Positions 1 to 9,736 of a stretch of 64,000 bases of DNA are shown piece after piece. Location of the stretch: positions 124,001 to 188,000 of the forward strand of contig NZ_CAAF010000003.1 of the NCBI RefSeq assembly GCF_000359125.1, read 5' to 3'. The translations under genes were made by a program, and so were the position numbers. This stretch comes from Mesorhizobium sp. STM 4661. Its GTDB lineage: Bacteria; Pseudomonadota; Alphaproteobacteria; Rhizobiales; Rhizobiaceae. The notes beneath the pieces are model-generated. The model worked only from the letters and a program-made list of their open reading frames with translations. It had not been told where the DNA came from and did no database searches. The first letter of the stretch is position 1; the number at the start of each line of letters is the position of its first letter.

Positions 1-504
<504 letters not shown>

Positions 505-566
505 CACTTAATGGCAATCGCAGATCTTAGAGGTTGGGGCCAAACCGAAACGTCGGAGGGACAGCG

Positions 567-718
567 CCCCCCTCTGCCCTGCCGGGCATCTCCCCCACAA
601 GGGGGGAGATCGGCCGTCATGTTGTCTTTCGCCAATTGCCAACGTTGCAGGATTGAGCGAAGCGCTGAAGCCGCCAATCTCCCCCCTCGTGGGGGAGATG
701 TCCGGCAGGACAGAGGGG
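567..718. repeat. Palindromic intergenic repeat, class A copy 1
   Basis: Two arms of about 45 bases, CCCCCCTCTGCCCTGCCGGG(CATCTCCCCC...) and its imperfect reverse complement ending in GTCCGGCAGGACAGAGGGG, flank a roughly 60-base core. Each arm carries its own small hairpin (CTCCCCC-ACAA-GGGGGGAG). The same arms recur at 61461-61614. The element fills most of the gap between aroA and cmk and gives cmk a spurious in-frame upstream extension. Confidence 0.8.
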
Positions 719-775
719 CGCGCGAAGGATCGCTACGCCCGTCTGAACAGTTGCGCTTTTCATGGTGATCCGCCA

Positions 776-1420
776 ATGACCTTCACCATCGCCATCGACG
801 GACCCGCCGGTGCCGGCAAGGGCACGCTGGCCCGGCGGCTCGCCGACCACTACCGGCTGAACCTGCTCGACACCGGCCTCACCTATCGCGCGGTGGCGCA
901 TGCGCTGATCCAGCACGCGCTGCCGCTCGACAATGTCTCGGCGGCGGAAACTGCCGCGCGCCAGGTCGATCTGGCAAAGCTCGACCGCGCCATATTGTCG
1001 GCACATGCGGTCGGCGAGGCTGCCTCGAAAGTCGCTGTGTTCCCAACCGTGCGGCGCATCCTGGTGGAAAAGCAGCGTGAATTCGCCAAGGCGCCGCCCG
1101 GCGCCGTGCTCGATGGCCGCGACATCGGCACCGTGGTCTGCCCCGACGCCGACATAAAGCTCTATGTCACAGCCAGCGCCGAGGTGCGGGCGAGCCGGCG
1201 GCTGGCCGAGATCGAAAGCATCGGCGGCACCGCCAATTTCACCGAGATCCTCGCCGATATCGTCCGCCGCGACGAGCGCGACATGGGCAGAGCCTCCTCA
1301 CCCTTGAAGCCGGCCGCCGACGCGCACTTGCTTGATACGTCCGAAATGGCTATAGAGGCCGCGTTTCTGGCAGCGAGAGCGATCATCGACGACGTTCTTG
1401 CCAAAAGAAACAACGCCTGA
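776..1420 (+). CDS. cmk: Cytidylate kinase
   Basis: A 214-residue protein that phosphorylates CMP and dCMP with ATP. It opens with the P-loop GPAGAGKGT at residues 8-16. The DGRDIGTVV segment and the lid-region RRDERD fit the family, as does the length. The frame is open upstream to 653, but those codons come from the palindromic repeat, so ATG 776, directly before [11 protein letters not shown], is chosen. No strong ribosome binding site is visible. The position between aroA and rpsA is conserved in many proteobacteria. Confidence 0.95.
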   Translation: MTFTIAIDGPAGAGKGTLARRLADHYRLNLLDTGLTYRAVAHALIQHALPLDNVSAAETAARQVDLAKLDRAILSAHAVGEAASKVAVFPTVRRILVEKQREFAKAPPGAVLDGRDIGTVVCPDADIKLYVTASAEVRASRRLAEIESIGGTANFTEILADIVRRDERDMGRASSPLKPAADAHLLDTSEMAIEAAFLAARAIIDDVLAKRNNA

Positions 1421-1444
1421 GCCGGGTTTTCCCGCCGTTGCCGA

Positions 1445-1473
1445 TTGCCGGCAGCGCAAAAGATACCCATATC
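1445..1473 (+). promoter_or_regulatory. Candidate sigma-70 promoter for rpsA
   Basis: TTGCCG (1445-1450) and CATATC (1468-1473) are separated by exactly 17 bases, about 155 bases upstream of the rpsA start. The match to the alphaproteobacterial CTTGAC-N17-CTATAT consensus is only moderate. The roughly 209-base gap between cmk and rpsA would hold a long 5' leader, which would suit the known autoregulation of S1; that last point is inference. Confidence 0.3.
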
Positions 1474-1629
1474 GGGCACGAACCAGCCTGCCAGCATTCT
1501 TCATGCGCCGGAATTGCCGCCTGAGAGCGGCCAAGGGCTTTTTGGAAAGCCCGGAACGCCGGCAGGCCAACGCAACGCTAACCCACGGCGCCGGTCCCGC
1601 GACAGATGCGGGGCACTCCAGGAGAAACT

Positions 1630-3327
1630 ATGTCAGCTGCAAATCCCACTCGCGACGATTTCGCGAGCCTGCTCGAAGAATCATTTTCCGCCGGCCATTC
1701 CGGCGAAGGCCAGGTCGTCAAGGGCACGATCACCGCGATCGAAAAAGACATGGCCATCATCGATGTCGGCCTCAAGGTCGAGGGCCGCGTGCCGCTGAAG
1801 GAATTCGGCGTCAAGGGCAAGGACACCACCCTCAAGGTCGGCGACACGGTCGAGGTCTATGTCGAGCGCATCGAGAACGCGCTTGGCGAAGCGATGCTTT
1901 CCCGTGAAAAGGCCCGCCGCGAAGAGAGCTGGGTCCGTCTCGAGGAGAAGTTCACCAAGGGCGAGCGCGTCGAAGGCGTCATCTTCAACCAGGTCAAGGG
2001 CGGCTTCACCGTCGACCTCGACGGCGCCGTGGCCTTCCTGCCGCGCAGCCAGGTCGACATCCGCCCGATCCGCGACGTCTCGCCGCTGATGCACAACCCG
2101 CAGCCCTTCGAGATCCTCAAGATGGATCGCCGCCGCGGCAACATCGTGGTGTCGCGCCGCACCGTGCTCGAAGAAAGCCGCGCCGAACAGCGTTCGGAAA
2201 TCGTGCAGAACCTCGAAGAAGGCCAGGTTGTCGAAGGCGTCGTCAAGAACATCACCGACTATGGTGCGTTCGTCGATCTCGGCGGCATCGACGGCCTGCT
2301 GCATGTCACCGACATGGCTTGGCGCCGCGTCAACCATCCGACCGAAATCCTCAACATCGGCCAGACGGTCAAGGTGCAGATCATCCGCATCAACCAGGAA
2401 ACCCACCGCATCTCGCTCGGCATGAAGCAGCTCGAGAGCGATCCGTGGTCGGAGATCGGCACCAAGTTCCCGATCGGCAAGAAGATCAAGGGCACCGTCA
2501 CCAACATCACCGATTACGGCGCGTTCGTCGAGCTGGAGCCGGGCATCGAGGGTCTGATCCACGTTTCGGAAATGTCGTGGACGAAGAAGAACGTGCATCC
2601 CGGCAAGATCCTGTCGACGACGCAGGAAGTCGACGTGGTGGTGCTCGAGGTCGATCCGGCCAAGCGCCGCATCTCGCTCGGCCTCAAGCAGACGCTCGAG
2701 AATCCGTGGGAAGCCTTCGCGCGCACCCATCCGGCCGGCAGCCAGGTCGAGGGCGAGGTCAAGAACAAGACCGAGTTCGGCCTGTTCATCGGCCTCGAGG
2801 GCGACGTCGACGGCATGGTGCACCTCTCCGACCTCGACTGGACCCGTCCGGGCGAGCAGGTCATCGAGGAGTACAATCGCGGCGACATGGTCAAGGCGCA
2901 GGTGCTCGACGTCGACATCGACAAGGAGCGCATCTCGCTCGGTATCAAGCAGCTGGCCAAGGATACGGTCGGCGAAGCGGCGACTTCAGGTGAACTGCGC
3001 AAGAACGCCGTCGTCACCTGCGAAGTTATCGGCGTCAAGGATGGCGGCCTGGAAGTGCGGCTGGTCGACAGCGGCATCGAGACCTTCATCAAGCGCTCCG
3101 ACCTCAGCCGCGACCGCGACGAGCAGCGCCCCGAGCGCTTCACCGTCGGCCAGAAGGTCGACGCCCGCGTCATCGCCTTCGACAAGAAGACCCGCAAGCT
3201 GCAGGTCTCGATCAAGGCGCTGGAAATCGCCGAGGAGAAGGAAGCGGTCGCCCAGTACGGCTCGACCGACTCCGGCGCTTCGCTGGGCGACATCCTGGGC
3301 GCCGCGCTGAAGAAGCAGGGCAGCTAA
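1630..3327 (+). CDS. rpsA: 30S ribosomal protein S1
   Basis: A 565-residue protein with the six S1 RNA-binding repeats expected of bacterial S1. They start near residues 30, 110, 195, 280, 367 and 455 and are recognisable by repeated [15 protein letters not shown] and RRISLGxKQ blocks. S1 recruits mRNA to the 30S subunit. The start ATG 1630 has a good ribosome binding site (AGGAGA, 6 bases upstream); the frame is open a further 24 bases upstream but without such a site. Codon use is strongly biased (for example CTC, AAG, GTC), as expected of a highly expressed gene. A strong terminator follows 36 bases after the stop. Confidence 0.98.
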   Translation: MSAANPTRDDFASLLEESFSAGHSGEGQVVKGTITAIEKDMAIIDVGLKVEGRVPLKEFGVKGKDTTLKVGDTVEVYVERIENALGEAMLSREKARREESWVRLEEKFTKGERVEGVIFNQVKGGFTVDLDGAVAFLPRSQVDIRPIRDVSPLMHNPQPFEILKMDRRRGNIVVSRRTVLEESRAEQRSEIVQNLEEGQVVEGVVKNITDYGAFVDLGGIDGLLHVTDMAWRRVNHPTEILNIGQTVKVQIIRINQETHRISLGMKQLESDPWSEIGTKFPIGKKIKGTVTNITDYGAFVELEPGIEGLIHVSEMSWTKKNVHPGKILSTTQEVDVVVLEVDPAKRRISLGLKQTLENPWEAFARTHPAGSQVEGEVKNKTEFGLFIGLEGDVDGMVHLSDLDWTRPGEQVIEEYNRGDMVKAQVLDVDIDKERISLGIKQLAKDTVGEAATSGELRKNAVVTCEVIGVKDGGLEVRLVDSGIETFIKRSDLSRDRDEQRPERFTVGQKVDARVIAFDKKTRKLQVSIKALEIAEEKEAVAQYGSTDSGASLGDILGAALKKQGS

Positions 3328-3363
3328 GCCCACAAACGCCGCGCCTTGCGCGCGGCCCGCAAC

Positions 3364-3397
3364 AAAAACCCCGCCGGAGCGATCCGGCGGGGTTTTT
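3364..3397 (+). terminator. Rho-independent terminator of rpsA
   Basis: The inverted repeat AAAAACCCCGCCGGA / TCCGGCGGGGTTTTT has a 4-base GCGA loop and a T tract. It lies between rpsA and the convergent short-chain dehydrogenase gene and could serve both strands because the stem ends in an A tract on the other side. Confidence 0.93.
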
Positions 3398-3425
3398 CTT
3401 TGGCCAGTGCCTGAGACCGATACGC

Positions 3426-4133
3426 TCAGGCCCTGCCGTAGAGCGGCACCAGCGTGCCGCTCATCGCCAGATTGACCGGCGAAGCGAGATAGGCAATGGC
3501 CTGCGCCGCCGCTTCGAGGCTGACCCATTTGCCGAAATCGGCATCCGGCATGTCGCTCCGATTTGCCGGCGTGTCGAGGGTCGAAGGCGCAACCGCATTG
3601 ACCAGTATGCCCTTGCCCTTCAGCTCTTCCGCCATCGCCAGCGTCATCGCCGCGACCGCCGCCTTGCTGGCGGCATAGGCGACCATGCCGGAGCCGCGCC
3701 TGGGGTCGAGCCCGGCCCGCGCCGTGACGTTGACGATGCGGCCGGATGTGCCTGATGCCAGCATCGAGCGTATCGCGGCGCGACAGCACAGGAAGGTGGT
3801 GCGGGCGTTGGTGTCCATCATTTCGGCGAAGGACGCGGATTCGATCTTCTCCACAGGTGCCGCGGCAAAGCCGCCGGCCAGATGGATGGAGGCCCACAGA
3901 TCCGGAACGCCGGCATAGAACGCATCGACCTTGGCGGGGTCGGCGAGGTCGACATTGTGCGCCAGCTTGACGCGCTCATGTGCCGGGTAGGGAAAATGCC
4001 CGGGCGCGGCAGCATGGGCATTGGGCACATGGCAAATCGCGCCCTCACCCAGCAGTTTGCCGACAACCGCGCCGCCAAGCGCCCCGGTGCCGCCAGTGAC
4101 CACAATATGCCTGCCGTCCAGTGTGTCCGTCAT
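3426..4133 (-). CDS. Short-chain dehydrogenase/reductase
   Basis: A 235-residue NAD(P)-dependent oxidoreductase of the SDR superfamily. The Rossmann motif TGGTGALG is at residues 14-21. The catalytic YxxxK appears as YAASK, with a serine-free upstream segment (VTARAG) where many SDRs carry the catalytic serine. The usual NNAG motif is replaced by HLAGG. These departures mean activity and substrate cannot be read from sequence. It is convergent with rpsA, and the gene behind it (4245-4475) is a possible remnant, so no operon context helps. Confidence 0.85.
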   Translation of the reverse strand: MTDTLDGRHIVVTGGTGALGGAVVGKLLGEGAICHVPNAHAAAPGHFPYPAHERVKLAHNVDLADPAKVDAFYAGVPDLWASIHLAGGFAAAPVEKIESASFAEMMDTNARTTFLCCRAAIRSMLASGTSGRIVNVTARAGLDPRRGSGMVAYAASKAAVAAMTLAMAEELKGKGILVNAVAPSTLDTPANRSDMPDADFGKWVSLEAAAQAIAYLASPVNLAMSGTLVPLYGRA

Positions 4134-4244
4134 CTTCGACCGCTCCAGTCATTCTTGTACTTGCGCCGCGCCGGTGGCGAACGTCGCGCCTTTCGCGCCG
4201 TCACTCAACTGAAATTTCGATGTCGCTAGATCATTCGGCCTAGA

Positions 4245-4475
4245 TCAAGCAGCCGGCCAGCCCTCGACGATCGCGTCCCATAGCAGGCGGTCCCTTGTCG
4301 CCGGCCGCGGGTCCTTGTGGGTCAGCTTGTGCAGCCAGAAACGATCGAAGACCGCGCGATGGGCGGCTTCATCAAAAGGGTTGAAGAGCTGGATGCGGCC
4401 CAGCGCGCCGGAGCGAGATACGCAGATGTCAGCGGATCGCGGATCGGCTTCAGTCTGCTGAAAATCATCCGACAG
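4245..4475 (-). pseudogene. Small ORF without a canonical start; possible gene remnant
   Basis: The minus strand just downstream of the ThDP decarboxylase gene carries a 76-residue open frame. It ends at TGA 4247-4245 and includes GRIQLFNPFDEAAH, VFDRFWLHKLTHKDPRP and LLWDAIVEGWPAA. The composition looks protein-like, but there is no ATG, GTG or TTG in frame. The frame opens with CTG immediately after a TGA, and an ATG lies two codons before that TGA. I do not recognise the family. It may be a real small gene with a CTG start, or one broken by a point change at the TGA. The rest of the 4134-4496 gap shows nothing else. Confidence 0.35.
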
Positions 4476-4496
4476 TCATGACATTTACAGCCACGG

Positions 4497-6074
4497 TCAG
4501 TCGACGGTGATTTCGATGACGTGCGGCTTGCCCGTTGCCCGCGCGCGCTTGAGCGCGTCGGCCAGATGCCCGATATCGGCGAGCCGTTCGGCGGCAATGC
4601 CATAGGCCTCGGCCAGCTTGCAGAAATCCGGCGGCGCGGGCGAGACGCCGACCGGCTCGACACCGACATTGAGCATCGAGGTTTCGATCTCGCGATAGCC
4701 GCGATTGTTCCAGACGACGAAGATGACCGGTGCCTCAGCATCGAGTGCCGCGCCCAGTTCCGGCAAGGTGAACTGGAAGCCGCCATCGCCGGTGAGGCAA
4801 ACGACCGGCGCGTCGGGCACTGCAAGAGCGGCGCCGATGGCCGCCGGTGGGCCGAAGCCCAGCGCGCCAAAGCCGGTGGCGGCGTTGAACCAGCCGCCCG
4901 GCCGGTCGTGATCGTAATAGAGATTGGCGGCATAGACCGGCTGCGTCGAATCGCCGACGATGATGGCGCCCGGCAAGGCATCGCGGATCACTTCCACCGC
5001 GCGTATCTGGGCGGTGAAGGCCGGGCTGAGTTCGGCAAGGGCCGCCTTTCGTGTGGCGGCGGCGCGAACCTGGCCGTCGCCCGACGCGGCCGGACCGCCG
5101 ATCCGGCCGAGCAGGGCCTCGATCGCCTCGGCGCAATCCGCCTGGATGGCAATTGTTGCCGGGCGCCGCGCGAGCTGGTCGGCGTCGATGTCGATGCGGA
5201 TCAGATTGGCCGGCGGGACAAAACCGCCGTCGCCATAGCCGTCATAGTCGGTCGGACCGAATTCGGTGCCGGCGGCGACGACCAGGTCCGCCTCGGCGAT
5301 CAGCGCGCGCACCGCCTTCAGGCTGGGGCTCGCCGGCACGCCTAGAGGGTGGCGATACAGCAGGCCGCGCGCATTGGTCGTCTGGACAACAGGCGCTCCC
5401 AGCCTTTCGGCAAGCCGCTTCAGCGGCGCCTCGGCTTTCTTGGCGCCGCCGCCGGCAAGGATGACAGGGCGACGGGCAGAAGCGCAAAGCTTTGCTGCCT
5501 CCGTTATCGCCGCCGCATCGGGTTCCGGCGGGCCCGCATTCGTCGAAAGATAGGAAATACCGCCGGCCGGCTTGACCATGATGTCGGTCGGGATCTCGAT
5601 ATGGACCGGGCCGGGACGCGACGACGAAAACAGCGCAAAAGCCCGCGCCAGCACGCCGGGCAGTTCGTCGGCTCCGGTGATGCGGTGCGAAAACAGCGCG
5701 ACCTTCTCCATCATTCCGCGCTGGTCGGGCAATTCGTGCAGGTGGCCGAGCCCCTTGCCCAGCGTCGGCGTGGCGTTGACGCCCGATATCACCAGCATCG
5801 GCACCGAATCGGCGCGCGCCTGGCCCATGGCGGTAATGGTGTTGGTCAGCCCCGGTCCGGTGATGACGAAGGCGACCCCCGGCCTGCCGCTGGCGCGCGC
5901 GTAGCCGTCGGCCATGAAGCCGGCGCCCTGCTCGTGGCGCGGCGTGACGTGGCGGATCCTCGACCGGGCCAGGCCGCGATAGAGTTCGACCGTATGCACG
6001 CCGGGAATGCCAAAGACGGTGTCGACGCCGTGAGCTTCGAGCAAATTGATGAGCGCTTCGCCGACTGTCGTCAT
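4497..6074 (-). CDS. ThDP-dependent decarboxylase, probable 5-guanidino-2-oxopentanoate (2-ketoarginine) decarboxylase
   Basis: A 525-residue protein of the acetolactate-synthase/decarboxylase superfamily. It has an N-terminal Pyr domain (residues 1-170, catalytic glutamate in TPRHEQGAGFMADGYAR), a central Rossmann-like domain (about 190-325) and a C-terminal PP domain with the ThDP/Mg motif GDGGFQFTLPELGAAL near 425. Overall layout resembles AruI of the arginine transaminase pathway, which turns 2-ketoarginine into 4-guanidinobutyraldehyde. The divergent basic-amino-acid transporter next door fits this, but the substrate is inferred. Another 2-oxoacid decarboxylase or an acetolactate synthase-like role remains possible. 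Confidence 0.75.
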   Translation of the reverse strand: MTTVGEALINLLEAHGVDTVFGIPGVHTVELYRGLARSRIRHVTPRHEQGAGFMADGYARASGRPGVAFVITGPGLTNTITAMGQARADSVPMLVISGVNATPTLGKGLGHLHELPDQRGMMEKVALFSHRITGADELPGVLARAFALFSSSRPGPVHIEIPTDIMVKPAGGISYLSTNAGPPEPDAAAITEAAKLCASARRPVILAGGGAKKAEAPLKRLAERLGAPVVQTTNARGLLYRHPLGVPASPSLKAVRALIAEADLVVAAGTEFGPTDYDGYGDGGFVPPANLIRIDIDADQLARRPATIAIQADCAEAIEALLGRIGGPAASGDGQVRAAATRKAALAELSPAFTAQIRAVEVIRDALPGAIIVGDSTQPVYAANLYYDHDRPGGWFNAATGFGALGFGPPAAIGAALAVPDAPVVCLTGDGGFQFTLPELGAALDAEAPVIFVVWNNRGYREIETSMLNVGVEPVGVSPAPPDFCKLAEAYGIAAERLADIGHLADALKRARATGKPHVIEITVD

Positions 6075-6302
6075 TGCGCGGCCATGGATTGCGACCCGTC
6101 TGTTTTACCCACCAAATGCTCCTGCGATGTCCCCTGCCGCCAATAACCACTACAGCAAGCTGTGATCAATGGTCCAAAAACCATGGTTGACGGAGGCAAG
6201 CGGAACGGTCCATCTTGAGAATGGGAATTCGGTACAGTGACGGTTAATGGGTAAAAGATTTCAGCAGCGACGAGTCCGGCCGTCCGACGAGGCGCCGGCA
6301 AG
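6075..6302. promoter_or_regulatory. Divergent promoter region between decarboxylase and ABC transporter
   Basis: A 228-base gap between two divergent genes should hold both promoters. On the plus strand TTGACG (6187-6192) lies 17 bases before CCATCT (6210-6215), a weak promoter candidate for the transporter. The palindrome ACCATGGT sits just before it within a larger imperfect repeat (ATGGTCC...ACCAT) that could bind a regulator. Shared control of transporter and decarboxylase is inference from the arrangement. Confidence 0.3.
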
Positions 6303-7118
6303 GTGATGGCGCCGGGTGCAGCACCCGCACTGAAGCATTTGGCGCAAAACGGCGCCGCCGAAGCCATCCATGTCGAGAACCTGCACAAGAAATTCGGCGA
6401 ACTGCATGTGCTGAAGGGCGTTTCGCTGTCGGCGCGCGACGGCGAGGTCATCGCCATCATCGGCGGCTCAGGCTCGGGCAAGTCGACGCTGCTGCGCTGC
6501 ATCAACTGCCTTGAGAACCCGACCAGCGGCATCATCCGCGTCAATGGCGAGGAGATCAAGCTGAAGGCCGACAGCCACGGTCACACCGTTCCCGCCGACC
6601 GCAGGCAGATCGAACGCATCCGCTCCAAGCTCGGCATGGTCTTCCAGAACTTCAATCTGTGGAGCCACATGACGCTGATCGAGAACGTCATCGAGGTTCC
6701 GGTGCATGTGCTCGGCGTCAAGCGCGACGTGGCGATCGCCGAAGCCGAAAAGCTGCTCGCCCGCGTCGGGCTCGCCGAAAAGCGCGATGTCTATCCAGCC
6801 TATCTGTCGGGTGGCCAGCAGCAACGCGCGGCGATCGCCCGGGCGCTGGCCATCAACCCGCGCGTCATGCTGTTCGACGAGCCGACCTCGGCGCTCGATC
6901 CGGAGCTGGTCGGCGAGGTGCTGAAAGTGATCGGCGATCTGGCGCGCGAGGGCCGTACCATGGTGCTGGTCACCCACGAAATGAAGTTTGCCCGCGAGGT
7001 CGCGACGCATGTCGTCTACCTCTACAACGGGCTGGTCGAGGAAGAGGGGCCGCCGGAGCAGATCTTCGGCGCCCCCAAATCCGAAAGGCTCAAGCAGTTC
7101 ATCCGCAACATCGGCTAG
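6303..7118 (+). CDS. Polar/basic amino acid ABC transporter ATP-binding protein (HisP/OccP-like)
   Basis: A 271-residue ABC ATPase powering uptake through the permeases encoded downstream. Walker A is GGSGSGKST, the signature LSGGQQQ, Walker B VMLFDEP and the H-loop VTHEMKFA. FNLWSHMT after the Q-loop (VFQN) is typical of the HisP/GlnQ/OccP group that serves basic and polar amino acids. The start may be GTG 6303 or ATG 6306. An N-terminal stretch of about 20 residues before the first strand is slightly longer than usual. It is the first gene of the transporter operon. Confidence 0.93.
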   Translation: MMAPGAAPALKHLAQNGAAEAIHVENLHKKFGELHVLKGVSLSARDGEVIAIIGGSGSGKSTLLRCINCLENPTSGIIRVNGEEIKLKADSHGHTVPADRRQIERIRSKLGMVFQNFNLWSHMTLIENVIEVPVHVLGVKRDVAIAEAEKLLARVGLAEKRDVYPAYLSGGQQQRAAIARALAINPRVMLFDEPTSALDPELVGEVLKVIGDLAREGRTMVLVTHEMKFAREVATHVVYLYNGLVEEEGPPEQIFGAPKSERLKQFIRNIG

Positions 7119-7166
7119 ATCGAAGCGGACGAAAACCGGGAACAACAACAAACTGGGAGATATGAC

Positions 7167-7961
7167 ATGAAGACAGTTCTTAAAACATTTGCCGCAGCGC
7201 TGCTGCTCGGCGTCGCCGCGATGGGGGTGGCCAAGGCCGATCCGGTCAAGATCGGCGTCGCCGCCGAACCCTATCCGCCCTTCGCCTCGCCGGATGCCTC
7301 GGGCAAATGGGTCGGCTGGGAGATCGAATTCATCGATGCCGTCTGCGCCGAGGAGAAGCTCGACTGCGTCATCACCCCCGTCGCCTGGGACGGCATCATT
7401 CCGGCGCTGACGACCAAGAAGATCGACCTCATCGCCGGCTCGATGTCGATCACCGCCGAGCGCAAGAAGACGATCGACTTTTCCGACAAGTACTACAACA
7501 CCCCGACCGGCATCATCGGGCCGAAGGACCAGAAGTTCGGCGCCACGCCAGATGACCTCAAGGGCAAGGTGATCGGCGTGCAGGTCTCCACCGTGCATGC
7601 CGTCTACGCCAAGAAGCACTTCACCGGAGCGGCGGAAATCAAGGAATACCAGACCCAGGACGAAGCCAACCAGGATCTCGCCGCCGGCCGCGTCGACGCG
7701 GTGCAGGCCGACTCCATCGCACTTGGCGAGTTTCTGAAATCCGATCAGGGCAAGGCGTGCTGCGACATGAAGGGCACGGTGGCTCCAGACCTCGAAGTTC
7801 TCGGGCCGGGCGTCGGCGCCGGCATCCGCAAGGAAGACACCGAGTTGAAGGACAAGATCAACGCCGGCATCAAGGCCATCCGCGCCAACGGCAAATATGA
7901 CGAGATCTCGAAGAAATACTTCGATTTCGACATCTATGGCGCCGACGCGCAGTCGAACTGA
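7167..7961 (+). CDS. Basic amino acid ABC transporter periplasmic binding protein (ArgT/OccT-like)
   Basis: A 264-residue protein with a signal peptide (MKTVLKTFAAALLLGVAAMG..., cleavage probably near VAKA-DP) followed by a type 2 periplasmic binding fold. KIGVAAEPYPPF, GWEIEFIDAVC, DLIAGSMSITAERKKTIDFS and VGAGIRKED are typical of the lysine/arginine/ornithine and octopine binders. A good ribosome binding site (GGGAGA) precedes ATG 7167. Substrate is assigned to the basic amino acid group; the exact ligand is not readable. A 300-base gap with two hairpins separates it from the permease genes. Confidence 0.92.
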   Translation: MKTVLKTFAAALLLGVAAMGVAKADPVKIGVAAEPYPPFASPDASGKWVGWEIEFIDAVCAEEKLDCVITPVAWDGIIPALTTKKIDLIAGSMSITAERKKTIDFSDKYYNTPTGIIGPKDQKFGATPDDLKGKVIGVQVSTVHAVYAKKHFTGAAEIKEYQTQDEANQDLAAGRVDAVQADSIALGEFLKSDQGKACCDMKGTVAPDLEVLGPGVGAGIRKEDTELKDKINAGIKAIRANGKYDEISKKYFDFDIYGADAQSN

Positions 7962-8073
7962 CGGCCTGCATCCATGAGCGAATGACCACGCGGCGCGGAC
8001 AGCGCGCCGCGTGGTTCGCCTGAACTCATCCACGCACGCTTTCCGCTGGCGGAGATCGCCAGTGGTCCTGGCG

Positions 8074-8179
8074 CTAGAGCAGGATGAATTGAAGTTGAAC
8101 CGGTTATCCTGCTCTAGGTCTTTGTTTTTTCGCATGATCTTGTCCGAAAAGTCTGCAACTTTTCGGGATCATGCTCTAG
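8074..8179. repeat. Rhizobial palindromic repeat with two hairpins
   Basis: The first hairpin spans 8074-8117 (CTAGAGCAGGAT ... ATCCTGCTCTAG). The second spans 8132-8174 (GCATGATC...CCGAAAAGT with ACTTTTCGGGATCATGC) and is followed by another CTCTAG. This is a common interspersed palindrome of rhizobial genomes. It lies between the binding-protein gene and the first permease gene, where such hairpins often protect the upstream mRNA and raise binding-protein yield; that role is inference by analogy. The rest of 7962-8200 shows only an inverted GCGGCGCG/CGCGCCGC near 7990-8012. Confidence 0.85.
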
Positions 8180-8261
8180 CAATTCGGGGGCGACGCTAAT
8201 CGACGCGGCCGGCATCTTCGAGCTTCTCTCGCCCACGCCGCCGGGCTGGGGCGGAACGCTT

Positions 8262-8927
8262 TTGGTCGGTCTGCTGCACACGATCGAGATCGCGATCGGC
8301 GCCACCTGCCTCGGGCTGCTGATCGGCATCGGCGGCGCCTATGGCAAGCTCTATGGCGGTCCGGTGGTGCGCGATCTCCTGGCGGTCTATACGACGGCGG
8401 TGCGCGCCGTGCCGGAACTGGTGCTGATCCTGCTGCTCTATTATGCCGGCACCGACCTGATCAATCAGGTGCTGGCGGCGCTCGGCTATCAGCGCATCGA
8501 CATCAGCGGGCTGGCGGCCGGCATCGCCGTGCTCGGCTTCGTCCAGGGCGCCTATTCGACCGAGGTGATCCGCGGCGCGATCCTTTCCATCCCACAGGGC
8601 CAGATCGAAGCCGCGCGCGCCTACGGCATGTCTCCCGGCCTGCTGCTGCGGCGCATCACGCTGCCGGCGATGCTGCCCTTCGCGATCCCCGGCCTTGCCA
8701 ATCTCTGGCTGATCGCCACCAAGGACACCGCACTGCTGGCGGTCGTCGGCTTCTACGAGCTGACCTTGGCGACGCGGCAAGCGGCCGGCGTGACCAAGGC
8801 CTATCTTACGTTCTACCTGGCTGCGGGCGCGATCTACCTTCTGGTGTCGCTGATCTCCAATCTGATCATCGGCCGCATCGAAGCCAGAGCCCGGCGCGGT
8901 ATGCCTTCGCTCAAGGAGGCGCGCTGA
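8262..8927 (+). CDS. Basic amino acid ABC transporter permease (HisQ-like)
   Basis: From the first canonical start (TTG 8262) this is a 221-residue inner-membrane permease of the His/Glu/Gln/Arg family. The ATPase-contact EAA loop reads QGQIEAARAYGMSPGLLLRRITLPAMLP. Protein-like sequence continues in frame upstream for at least 22 codons (IDAAGIFELLSPTPPGWGGT), matching the usual HisQ N-terminus, yet no ATG, GTG or TTG is found there before the palindromic repeat. The true start is therefore probably near 8196-8199 with a non-standard codon, or it was altered when the repeat arrived. The stop overlaps the next start by one base (TGATG). Confidence 0.85.
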   Translation: MVGLLHTIEIAIGATCLGLLIGIGGAYGKLYGGPVVRDLLAVYTTAVRAVPELVLILLLYYAGTDLINQVLAALGYQRIDISGLAAGIAVLGFVQGAYSTEVIRGAILSIPQGQIEAARAYGMSPGLLLRRITLPAMLPFAIPGLANLWLIATKDTALLAVVGFYELTLATRQAAGVTKAYLTFYLAAGAIYLLVSLISNLIIGRIEARARRGMPSLKEAR

Positions 8928-9736
8928 TGGCTGGTGAAGCGGCCATCATCAACGTCGCCGCGCGAACGTCGCTGTGGCTTCAGCCGCATCGCATCGTGCT
9001 CATCCTGATCGCGCTTGGGCTGGTTCTGGCGGCTGCCTTCTTCATGCGCTGGGACTGGCTGCCACAATATTACGAGGCGGGATTGCTTGGCATCTGGCGG
9101 TCGCTGTGGATCCTGGCCGTTACCTGCGTGCTGGGCTTCCTGCTCGCCGTGCCGCTCGGGCTGGCGCAGGCTGCCGGCCCCTTCTGGTTCGCAGCACCCG
9201 CCAAGGTCTTCTGCACCATCATCAGGGGAACACCGCTGCTCTTGCAGCTCTGGCTGCTCTATTATGGGCTGGGTTCGCTGTTTCCGCAGTATCCCTGGAT
9301 ACGGGAATCCTGGATGTGGCCGTATCTCAGGCAGGCATGGCCCTATGGCGTGCTGGCGCTGACCTTGTCCTTTGCCGGCTATGAGGGCGAGGTGATGCGC
9401 GGCGCCTTTGCCGGCGTGCCCAAGGGACAATTGGAGGCCGCCCGAGCCTTCGGCATGAGCCGCTGGAAGGCCTTCCGGCGCATCTGGCTGCCGCAAGCCT
9501 TCTACCGGGCGCTGCCGACGCTGACCGGAGAAACGGTGCTGCAGTTGAAATCGACGCCGCTGGTGGCGACGATCAGCGTGATCGACATATTTGCCGTCTC
9601 GTCGAAGGTGCGGCAGGACACTTACCTGACCTATGAACCCTTGCTGCTGCTGGCGTTGATCTATATGGCGATCACAGGCATCCTCGTCTTTGCCTTCAGC
9701 AGGATCGAAGCGCGGATCCCGAACAAGATCGGTTAG
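8927..9736 (+). CDS. Basic amino acid ABC transporter permease (HisM-like)
   Basis: A 269-residue permease with an N-terminal membrane segment (residues 23-42) and the binding-protein-dependent permease domain. The EAA loop is KGQLEAARAFGMSRWKAFRRIWLPQAFY, and RGTPLLLQLWLLYYG is characteristic of the HisM/OccM group. It is translationally coupled to the first permease gene and together they would form the heterodimeric channel. The stop TAG 9734-9736 is directly followed by an octamer tandem array. Confidence 0.92.
   Translation: MAGEAAIINVAARTSLWLQPHRIVLILIALGLVLAAAFFMRWDWLPQYYEAGLLGIWRSLWILAVTCVLGFLLAVPLGLAQAAGPFWFAAPAKVFCTIIRGTPLLLQLWLLYYGLGSLFPQYPWIRESWMWPYLRQAWPYGVLALTLSFAGYEGEVMRGAFAGVPKGQLEAARAFGMSRWKAFRRIWLPQAFYRALPTLTGETVLQLKSTPLVATISVIDIFAVSSKVRQDTYLTYEPLLLLALIYMAITGILVFAFSRIEARIPNKIG

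Noticed and set aside
653-775. N-terminal extension of cytidylate kinase by 41 residues
   Set aside because: Encoded by the right arm of the class A repeat; the kinase family starts at [12 protein letters not shown].
1681-2823. Long open frame on the minus strand opposite rpsA (about 380 codons)
   Set aside because: It mirrors the strongly biased codons of rpsA; such antisense frames are common in GC-rich genes and the translation is a low-complexity repeat of the S1 motifs.
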